Shown here: positions 6,769 to 14,400 of the stretch, in pieces | Layout: the number at the start of each line of letters is the position of its first letter | Numbering within the stretch: the stretch's first letter is position 1 | Origin: CALGLS01 sp964508085 | GTDB taxonomy: Bacteria > Bacteroidota > Bacteroidia > Chitinophagales > Saprospiraceae | NCBI GenBank assembly: GCA_964508085.1 | Contig: CAZDTI010000176.1 | Location: 1 to 16,887, forward strand | DNA: 16,887 nucleotides | Direction: 5' to 3' | The notes under the pieces: generated by a model | What the model saw: the letters and a program-made list of their open reading frames with translations, nothing else | Told to the model about the DNA's origin: nothing | The model's database searches: none | Position numbers and translations under genes: made by a program

Positions 6769-6886
6769 GGTAGATGAGGTAGATTGGGTGGATGGGGTAG
6801 ATGAGGTTTCCCACTAGCGTAAATTGGTGCGTGTATAGGGAACCAGTCCGTACTGGAACGGGCGGGCCTCATCCAATTCATCTACC
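6769..6886. repeat. 9-bp tandem repeat with inverted copy and central hairpin
   Basis: Four tandem 9-base units, consensus GGTAGATGR, run from 6769 to 6804. Their inverted counterpart, CCTCATCCAATTCATCTACC, lies at 6867-6886. The 60-odd bases between contain a small perfect stem CCAGT/ACTGG (6843-6847 with 6852-6856) and a GC-rich stretch unlike the AT-rich surroundings. The arrangement resembles a small non-autonomous repeat element inserted between two divergent genes. Its function is unknown. Confidence 0.6.
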
Positions 6887-6932
6887 TTATCCTTTCATCC
6901 TCCCCTCTTTCAGAAACACTAACATTTCAGCT

Positions 6933-9569
6933 TTGAACATACGCAATATAATTATCATCTCTATCATCGGATTGTCAATATTTCTTTTTGTTGTAAAGCC
7001 TTATCCGATTTCCAGATTGCCTTTTTTTCCGATTAGTGCGGTTGAAGCGATCCCTTCTAACGCAGGTGTTTGTTTTGAAATGAAAAGCCTGCAAGCTTTT
7101 AGAACCGAATTAGAAAAAAACAATAGCTTGGAGAAATTAGAAAAGTTGTTTGTTTTCCAACAATACAAACGCGATTTTAATTTGCTGGAGAATATCCTGA
7201 AAAAGGACAGCTTGCGACAACAACGTTTATTGGAGACACCATTGATCTCCGTGATGCAAAATGGAGGCCTGGATGCCGTTAATTTCTTATTTATTTTAGA
7301 AACAACTTCTGGTAAGGAGTCGGCAGATTTTCAGGCTTGGTTAGAAAGCTTGCCTGATTTATCGGTTAGTAGTACGACTTTTAAAAATGAATTGGTCTAT
7401 AAGGTAAAGCAAAAAAAAGGAAGTTCTTTTTCTTTTGTAGTCTTTCGAAACCTAATTTTAATTGGCCGTTATCCTTTGTTGATTGAAGACGCAATTAATC
7501 AATTGAAAGTAGTACGTGAGCCATTTTTTAAAGGGTTTATGGCTCCTAAGGTATTGCCGTTGCCGGAACCTCTGCGTGTGTATGTTCGTCCGAAAAACAT
7601 TCCCTTGTTGCTATTGCCATTTCTCAACAGGAAAGGGAAGAAGCATATGGATGCCCTATACGATACAGAAGAATTGATAGCTGTAGATGTATTGTTCGAC
7701 GAAGAAGGGGTCAGCTTGCAGGAAAGTATTCCTTTGAAAGGAAAAGAACCATGGCTCAAATCTGTTAAAAAACAGGGTGCCGTAAATCGCAATGGTTTTG
7801 CTGAAGTACTGCCAGGGCATACTGCTCTGGTACAATGGCTTTCATTAAGTGACCTTGCAGCCTTTGCAGGAAATAATTCTTCCACAACGTATAAGAAATA
7901 TTTTGCTCCTTGGATTGGTAATCAGGCAGCACTTGTTACGACGGAGCCTTATAGTATCAACCTGGATGCTGAAAATTTCTTGTTAATAGCAGCTAAAGAT
8001 GCCGAATTAGGAGAACACTATTTACAAAAGTTGGGCGAAGTAGAAGGGGAGTTGGAATCTTATGAGTACATGACTTATACGGTTCGGCAAATTATGAGTA
8101 CTGATTTTTTTGAGAAATCGCTATGGCCTGGATTTCAATTAAAAAACCCTTTTGTCACTTTTATTAATGGCTATTTAGTCGCAGCTCAATCGCAACAAGC
8201 ACTGGAAGTATGGATTGATAAATACAATGCCGGACAAACACTTAACAATACTACTGCATTTCAGGAGTCTGCTGGAAAGTTGAATGCTTCCGCTAAATGG
8301 TGGGCACATTTTCATACAGATAATGCTCGTCAATTGTTGGTTACTTACCTACGGAAAGAATATGAATCGCAGTTCAATCAGCAGTTCGATATCATGAAAA
8401 GCATTACACCGGCTGATTTTATTATTAATGAAAAAGGCCAGCTAAGTGGTTTTCTTTCCCGGCAAGGCAAAACGGAAAAAGGGGTTAGCATACTCTGGAA
8501 AACAAGGTTGGCAAAGAATATTATTGGAACGCCAAAGATTATAGAGTATGCGAATAGTAAGCAGTTTGAAGTATTGGTTCAGGATAAATCTAATTTGCTG
8601 TATTTGCTAAATAGTGGGGGAGGAGTGATTTGGAAAAAACAATTGGATGGCCCTATCCTTTCTGAAATCCAGACGATAGATTATTACAAAAACAATCAGA
8701 ATCATTTTCTTTTTAATACTGCGGGAAGTATTCACCTCTATAACAATGAAGGTGTTTCCGTTAGTAGTTTTCCTTTGAAGCTTCGTTCGAAAGCCACCAA
8801 CGGCGTTATTGCAATTGACTTTGATGGATTGAAAAACTATTCCTTTTTCGTAGCTTGTCGTAATGGTAAATTATATGGTTTTCAAAAAACAGGACGTCCT
8901 TTAGATGGTTGGCCACAGTCCAGCATCCGAAGAGTAGAACATCCTGTTTGTCATTTCCAACAGGATGGAAAAGATTTTATTGTGGCGCTAAACACCAAAG
9001 GGAAAATGTTGGTTTTCGATAAAAAAGGAAAACTTCGTTTCTCTGCTATTCGTTTTGCCGATTCCTTTTTGTCCCCTCCGGACTTTGATGATATTGCTAC
9101 TGCATCGAGAATAGTGGGCGTTACGGAAGATGGTATCGCGCATATCGTTAATACCTATGGTGATAAATTCAAATTGAATCTGGAAGTCGGAAAAAATAAA
9201 GAGGTGAAATTTGCTTATGCTGATTTAGTGGCCGACAAACGCAAAGATTTTATTGTCAGTAGTGAAAATAATATAGCGGCATATGCCTATCAGGAAGGAG
9301 ACGACTTTAGTAAGTCTTTTGTTGTTGATACTAAAAATCCCGTTGATGAACTTTTTGCAGTGTCTGTTCCTGGAAGAGATAAGGCAGTGATTGGAACGGT
9401 GACCAAGGAGAAAGAGCAGATTAGTCTGTACAGCGCTGAAGGGAAGAAGTTTAAAGATTTTCCTTTAGCGGGTAGTACCGCTTTTCGGATTATTAAATTG
9501 TATAAAAGTGGGGAGAACATTTTAATAGTAGGGAAAGGGGATAGTGTATTTGTGTATCGGTTGAGGTAA
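6933..9569 (+). CDS. Membrane-anchored protein with DUF3352-like region and C-terminal beta-propeller
   Basis: I do not recognise a named gene. From the TTG at 6933 the product is 878 residues. An N-terminal hydrophobic anchor (about 5-21) is followed by AIPSNAGVCFEMKSLQAF, a pattern seen in DUF3352-like proteins (a weak match by eye). The middle is soluble mixed sequence. From about residue 517 to the end the sequence shows repeated short strands with glycine turns, such as GGGVIWKKQLDGPI, GKLYGFQKTGRPLDGWP and GKMLVFDKKGKLRF, typical of a PQQ/WD-like beta-propeller. The frame stays open upstream to an ATG at 6801. That ATG lies inside the 9-bp repeat element, and the extra 44 residues would push the anchor inward, so the TTG is preferred. 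The likely location is the periplasmic face of the inner membrane. The gene is convergent with the kinase gene downstream. Confidence 0.75.
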   Translation: MNIRNIIIISIIGLSIFLFVVKPYPISRLPFFPISAVEAIPSNAGVCFEMKSLQAFRTELEKNNSLEKLEKLFVFQQYKRDFNLLENILKKDSLRQQRLLETPLISVMQNGGLDAVNFLFILETTSGKESADFQAWLESLPDLSVSSTTFKNELVYKVKQKKGSSFSFVVFRNLILIGRYPLLIEDAINQLKVVREPFFKGFMAPKVLPLPEPLRVYVRPKNIPLLLLPFLNRKGKKHMDALYDTEELIAVDVLFDEEGVSLQESIPLKGKEPWLKSVKKQGAVNRNGFAEVLPGHTALVQWLSLSDLAAFAGNNSSTTYKKYFAPWIGNQAALVTTEPYSINLDAENFLLIAAKDAELGEHYLQKLGEVEGELESYEYMTYTVRQIMSTDFFEKSLWPGFQLKNPFVTFINGYLVAAQSQQALEVWIDKYNAGQTLNNTTAFQESAGKLNASAKWWAHFHTDNARQLLVTYLRKEYESQFNQQFDIMKSITPADFIINEKGQLSGFLSRQGKTEKGVSILWKTRLAKNIIGTPKIIEYANSKQFEVLVQDKSNLLYLLNSGGGVIWKKQLDGPILSEIQTIDYYKNNQNHFLFNTAGSIHLYNNEGVSVSSFPLKLRSKATNGVIAIDFDGLKNYSFFVACRNGKLYGFQKTGRPLDGWPQSSIRRVEHPVCHFQQDGKDFIVALNTKGKMLVFDKKGKLRFSAIRFADSFLSPPDFDDIATASRIVGVTEDGIAHIVNTYGDKFKLNLEVGKNKEVKFAYADLVADKRKDFIVSSENNIAAYAYQEGDDFSKSFVVDTKNPVDELFAVSVPGRDKAVIGTVTKEKEQISLYSAEGKKFKDFPLAGSTAFRIIKLYKSGENILIVGKGDSVFVYRLR

Positions 9570-9604
9570 TTCCTCGACTCGCTCCTGTGTCGCTCGCTCG
9601 GAAT
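9569..9604 (+). repeat. Dispersed hairpin repeat, copy C
   Basis: The outer arms ATTCC (9569-9573) and GGAAT (9600-9604) enclose TCGACTCGCTC, a short spacer and CGCTCGCTC. It is the third copy of the element at 6168 and 6218. It overlaps the last base of the preceding stop codon, so it sits exactly at the gene's 3' end. Confidence 0.7.
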
Positions 9605-9632
9605 GACAATTAGATTTTTTCTAATTGTCATT
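9602..9632. terminator. Hairpin between convergent genes, probable bidirectional terminator
   Basis: A perfect 13-bp stem, AATGACAATTAGA (9602-9614) with its complement at 9620-9632, has a five-T loop. It fills the 70-base gap between two convergent genes. Only a short TT run follows on the plus strand, so termination is plausible but not textbook. Confidence 0.55.
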
Positions 9633-9639
9633 TTGGTTC

Positions 9640-10800
9640 CTAGGGGGTACTTTGGTTGTAATTCTTTTCTAAATCTGTTTCTGTTACGACCTTCACATTT
9701 GGGAACAACTTTCTTGATCCACTCTCTGTAACCATTGTTTCTCGTTTGAAATACTTCGTAACCGCATCTGCAGACCCCGGGGAAAAGACAAACATAAAAT
9801 CCAGTAATTGATCCACATCATTAATACTGCTTAGGATGGCATCGTATCGCTGTTCTTCGTTGATTAAAAGTGCTGCTCCTCGCTGCATCAAACCACCCGG
9901 TAGTTGATGTTTTAAGCTGAAAATAGTTAAAGTTGTTCCAGGAATCTGATCACCTAATTCATAGTCTAACTTAGAAAGATAGGATAGGAAAAAGGCTCCT
10001 TTTTCACTAAAACTTAATTTTGAAAAGAGCACTACCGCTTTCTTTTTTAGGACATCATTGGTATTATGGTTTTGAAGTAATGCTTTCGCAGTTGTCATCG
10101 CTTCGTCTATTGAAAAATCAAATGGCTTATGCAAAGGGTGCGTATCAATCAATAAAAGACGTTCATCTTGAAAGGCAGGATCGAAATTGTAAATCACTTT
10201 TGCCATCTGTTTAAGTACAGAGTGAATGGTACCATTGGCATCAATTTCAAAAATGGTTTCGTTTCTCTTTTCTTTTAAAAAGGAAATGCCAGTTAAGAAT
10301 TTTTCTCTGGTCTGTGTCATGTTTTCTTCAAATAATTCCTTGGGCTTATTGCGAGTATCCATTCTTTGAAGAACAACTTCATTGCTGACGTTCATAAAGA
10401 AAATCAAATCTGGTTTTCTCGCATTTTTATTCAAACGCATGACATCCTCCATTGAAAAATTATCATTGGATTGATAGACGAGAGAAGACAAATAATACCG
10501 ATCACAAATGAGGATTTTATCTTCGTCTTCGTTCAACCACTTGTTCACAACACGATCACCGTGATCTCTACGATTGGCTGCAAATGCCAATGCCAGTGTT
10601 TCATGAGAGAAAGTTGTTATCTTCTTTTCTAACACCTGTCGAATGAAAAGACCACCACAGGAAGCATCATGCGGTTCAAAACTGAGCTTTACTTTTTTGT
10701 GTAAAACGGTTTGAAGAAAATGAGCAAGTTGCCGGCCTACCGTTGTTTTACCTGAGCCGTCCAGGCCTTCTATAACGATGAAGAGTGATTTATTTTGCAC
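9640..10800 (-). CDS. tmk: Thymidylate kinase fused to an unrecognised C-terminal domain
   Basis: Residues 1 to about 208 form a dTMP kinase, which phosphorylates dTMP to dTDP using ATP. The P-loop GLDGSGKTT lies at 12-20. ANRRDHGDRVV (75-85) carries the substrate-side arginine, and DRYYLSSLVYQ (100-110) is the family DR-Y motif. RNKPKELFEENMTQTREKF (150-168) lies in the lid region. Normal family members end near 205-215 residues. Here about 175 more residues follow (210-386), beginning DERLLLIDTHPLHKPFDFS, with no motif I recognise and no membrane segment. The start is GTG; no ATG is found before the upstream in-frame stop. FEPHDASCGG (41-50) replaces the usual REPGGT-like loop, so substrate preference could differ. 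The kinase fold call is firm; a related deoxynucleotide kinase is the alternative. Confidence 0.85.
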   Translation of the reverse strand: MQNKSLFIVIEGLDGSGKTTVGRQLAHFLQTVLHKKVKLSFEPHDASCGGLFIRQVLEKKITTFSHETLALAFAANRRDHGDRVVNKWLNEDEDKILICDRYYLSSLVYQSNDNFSMEDVMRLNKNARKPDLIFFMNVSNEVVLQRMDTRNKPKELFEENMTQTREKFLTGISFLKEKRNETIFEIDANGTIHSVLKQMAKVIYNFDPAFQDERLLLIDTHPLHKPFDFSIDEAMTTAKALLQNHNTNDVLKKKAVVLFSKLSFSEKGAFFLSYLSKLDYELGDQIPGTTLTIFSLKHQLPGGLMQRGAALLINEEQRYDAILSSINDVDQLLDFMFVFSPGSADAVTKYFKRETMVTESGSRKLFPNVKVVTETDLEKNYNQSTP

Positions 10801-11032
10801 GGAATGTTGTTGTATGATATTGGTGTTTCGCCATTTTGAAGGATTTAGCTACAAAGATCGCGAAGGTGGTCAAATGATTACTTTTACAAACGATTTTTCT
10901 TGGTATAAAGGTAGGAAATAGGAATGTAGAAAGCGCTTTTGTTCTGTGGTTTTTATTGGAAGATAAATATTAGCTAAATTAAATAGAGATAGAGAAAAAA
11001 GTAATTAAGGAGCATAAGATGTTCAAAGAAAA

Positions 11033-11093
11033 GGCGCAAAGGCCACAAAACTAAACGTTTATTTATCCGTTTTGCTCTGCGGACTTTGCGCTC
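11033..11093. repeat. Imperfect inverted repeat with GCGCAAAG arms
   Basis: The left arm (11033-11051) reads GGCGCAAAGGCC...CAAAAC. The right arm (11069-11093) reads GTTTTG...GGACTTTGCGCTC, its imperfect complement. The centre holds the palindrome AAACGTTT. The GCGCAAAG/CTTTGCGC wording resembles dispersed intergenic repeats I recall from Bacteroidota genomes. It is more GC-rich than the surrounding spacer. Confidence 0.55.
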
Positions 11094-11109
11094 ATTCTAC
11101 AAATTTAAG

Positions 11110-11135
11110 TCAGGATTATGGATGGAAAATCCTGA
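11110..11135 (-). terminator. Candidate terminator of the giant SprB-repeat gene
   Basis: A perfect 8-bp stem, TCAGGATT (11110-11117) with AATCCTGA (11128-11135), has a 10-base loop. It lies 17 bases past the stop codon of the giant gene on the minus strand. Only a short, interrupted T-run follows it in that direction. Confidence 0.5.
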
Positions 11136-11152
11136 TTAGTAACTGCGAATTA

Positions 11153-11410
11153 TTAGTTCATCTTAACCAATTTCTCCCACCAGATTAAGCCATCTCCTTT
11201 TACCTGTAGGGTGTAAACTCCTGTTGGTAAATTAGCGATATTCAATGACCATTGTTGAATATTATTAGTAGAAAAGAATGGAGTGTTAATTTGTTGCCCG
11301 CTGATGTCGTAAATAACAATTTCAGGTTTTGAACTAATTTGCTTTTCTAGCAAAATATGCACGATGTCGCTTGCCGGGTTAGGAAAAACGCTAAGATCAC
11401 TAGCTATTGT
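11153..11410 (-). other. Type IX secretion C-terminal sorting domain (type A)
   Basis: The last 85 residues of the giant protein. The order of motifs is typical: SVFPNPASDIVHI, then IVIYDISGQQI, then WSLNIANLPTGVYTLQV and a basic end KLVKMN. This domain directs passage through the outer membrane by the type IX secretion system and is usually removed afterwards. It excludes a simple type I or Sec-only route. Confidence 0.92.
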
Positions 11411-14400
11411 TGGTTCCAAAGTTGGTGTTGTACTTTCAATAATAAGTCCATCTTCCATGATGAAACAGCCGTTGTTATCTTGAATAGTAACACTATACGT
11501 TCCAGCAGAAAGACCAGTAGGATCTTCGTTAGTAGAAACGATTGTTCCGTCCAAGGACCATGCAAATTGTAAAGGAGGCGTACCTCCACTAACGTCAATT
11601 TCGAAGAAACCATTACCTAGTCCATCAATATCGTTGCCAGTATCTATAAGTGTAAACTCGATAAGAGGTGCTTCCATTATAGAGAAAGCGCCAACACTGG
11701 TACAACCCAATGCATCCGTTACCTCAATGTCATATTCTCCTGGGCAGAATGAAACGCCATCCGTATCAAAAGAAAATTCGTAAGGGGGTGTTCCACCAGT
11801 GGTCGTAATAATTACACTACCACTACAAGGACTGTCAGGGCAGGTTTGGGTGGTGGCAAAAGTCATTAGAATCTCATCAGTTTCATCTATGTCGAAACAT
11901 AACAATTCCGTACAGCCATTTCCATCTGTTACTGTCAAGTCGTAAATTCCAGGACAGAGATCATTAATTTCCGTCATTCCATCATAGTCATCTACATTCC
12001 AGTCGTAAATGAAAGGGCCAGATCCAGAGGAAGTCGTTACGGATATCATTCCATTACAAAGACCGGCACAAGTGACATCTGAAACCATTGCTTCATTGAT
12101 CATGAAGTTTCCACTGGAGATTGTAATCATTTGCGAAGCTGTGCAATTCAAACCATCGGTTACAATGAGCAAATAATTCCCATTGCAGAGATCAGTAAGG
12201 TCTTCTGTGGTTTCTCCATTGTCCCAATTGAAGCTAAAGTTTCCATCGCCTCCGGAAACAGTAACATCAATAGTTCCATTACAATCCGTTGTACAAATGT
12301 TTCCAGACCCTATCGCACTGATGACTATTGGAATACATTCAATTGTTGTTACTTCTGAACAACTTTCATGAGTACAATTTTCTGCATCAGTTATGGTAAC
12401 GCAATAAGTATCAGGACTAAGGTTCATGAGGTTTTGAGTAGTCGCTCCATTACTCCAAAGGAAAGTGTAAGGTTGAGAACCTCCATTTACCATTAAATTA
12501 ATAGCACCATCATTAGCGCCTTCAGCAGTTTCATTACTTATAGCAGTGGAGCTAGTAATCGCTTCTGGTTCAGAGATGAAAGCACTAACAATAATTTGAC
12601 AATTATTGTTGTCTGTTATCGTTAGCACATATTCGCCAACACATAATCCACTGATGTCCTGATCTATTGATCCGTTTGACCATTGGTAGACAATGGGTTC
12701 TGTGCCTCCACCTATGGTTACGTTAATAAATCCATTACAGCCCCCAAAGCAAGAAACATCACTTGCTGTCACACTAGCTTCAAGAGTACAATCACCTGCG
12801 TTAATTGTAGTACAAGCATTACTAATACAATTATTAGCATCGGCAACGGTTACGCAGTAGCTACCAGGCGATAAGTTATTTATGGTTTGTGTATTGGCTC
12901 CGTTATCCCAAGCGTAGCTCATGAATGGGAGAGTGCCTCCTGTTGGATTGACGGTGATGGAACCATCCATTGCTCCAGAGGAACTTTCATCTGAAGTAGT
13001 GAATGCGAGCGCTATAGAACTAGGTTCAGTTAGTGTGGTGCTTTGAATAGAAGAACATCCAAGATTGTCTGTAACAGTTACGCTGACTACTCCTGGCGGT
13101 AAATCATTTTCCGTGTTTGTATTGTTAAGGCTGCTGGACCAGTTGTAATTAAAAGGTTCCATTCCTCCTGAAACCATAACCATCGCAGAGCCATCGTTTG
13201 CTCCATTACAGCTAATATTCGTTTGGCTTATCGTTGTTGTAAAATCACAACTAACACCATTGATGGTAACACAATTGCTAGCAGTACAGTTGTTGGCATC
13301 TGAAATGGTAACGCAATAGACACCCGGAGATAGATCCATAATGCTTATTCCAATTGCTCCGTTACTCCATAGTTCAGTATATGGAGCTGTACCTCCACTT
13401 GATTCTACGTTTGCTGTTCCATCATTTGCTCCCAGAGCTGTTTCATCGGTAGAGGTGACCGTTGCGACTACTGCTGTTGGCTCTGTAATCTGGAAAGAAA
13501 CAAAGGCAGTACAATTGTTCATGTCGGTTACAGTGAGTTCGTAGTTACCCGGACAAAGATCTGTCAAATTACTAGCTGTGCTACCTGTGGGTGACCAAGA
13601 GAAAGTATAAGGGGATGTGCCTCCAGTGACCATTGGTGTAGCTGTCCCATTACAGTCGCCGTTGCATAAGGCATTAGTAGTGCTGATACTTATGGTTAAT
13701 GAAGTCGGTTCTGTGAGACTGGTACTGAAGGTGGCAGTGCAATTGTTGGCATCCGTTGCAGTTACATTGTAATCACCAGCGGATAAATTATTTATTGTTT
13801 GTCCACTTTCTCCATTTGACCACACATAGGTAATCGGGCTTGTTCCTCCTGTAATATTTGCGGTAAGATTTCCGCTCATATCTCCATTACAGAGAATATT
13901 GGTATTGGTCGTTCCTGTTATTTCTAAATCACAAGTAGCTTCCGTTACACTTGTGCAATCAGAAATGGTACAGCCATTCAAATCGGTTATTGTAACACAG
14001 TAAGTGCCCGGTGCTAAGTTTGTGATAGTGACTTGACCAGATTGGCCATTGCTCCACTCTTCGGTATAGCCTGCTGTACCTCCGCTTACATTCGCTGTGG
14101 CGGTACCATCACCTGCACCTGGTGCTGTTTCTGCAGTGGAACTCATTACCAAGGTAAGCGCTGAAGGTGCTGTAAGTTGGATGCTTATATTTGCAGTACA
14201 ATTGTTATTGTCACTTACCGTTACATCATAAACTCCTTCACAAAGATCGTTGATTTGATCATCAGTCGAAGCATTAGACCATAAGAAAGTGTATGGAGCA
14301 GTTCCTCCTGAAACCATTACCTCTGCATCTCCATCACAATCCGATGAACAAAAAGGATCATTACCAGCTATAGAAAGAGATAAAATGGATGGTTCCGTTA

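Larger units (their letters stand above)
10801..11152. other. Intergenic region upstream of the kinase gene and downstream of the giant gene
   Basis: About 350 bases without a gene. The left end must hold the kinase promoter. On the minus strand GATCTTTG (10859-10852) matches the TAnnTTTG consensus at seven of eight positions, but no well-spaced -33 element accompanies it. From 10870 to 11030 I see nothing recognisable. An imperfect inverted repeat and a terminator-like hairpin near the right end are listed separately. Confidence 0.6.

Noticed and set aside
6801..6932. ATG start giving a 922-residue propeller protein
   Set aside because: The ATG is inside the 9-bp tandem repeat and would put 44 unrelated residues before the membrane anchor. 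It is kept only as an alternative.
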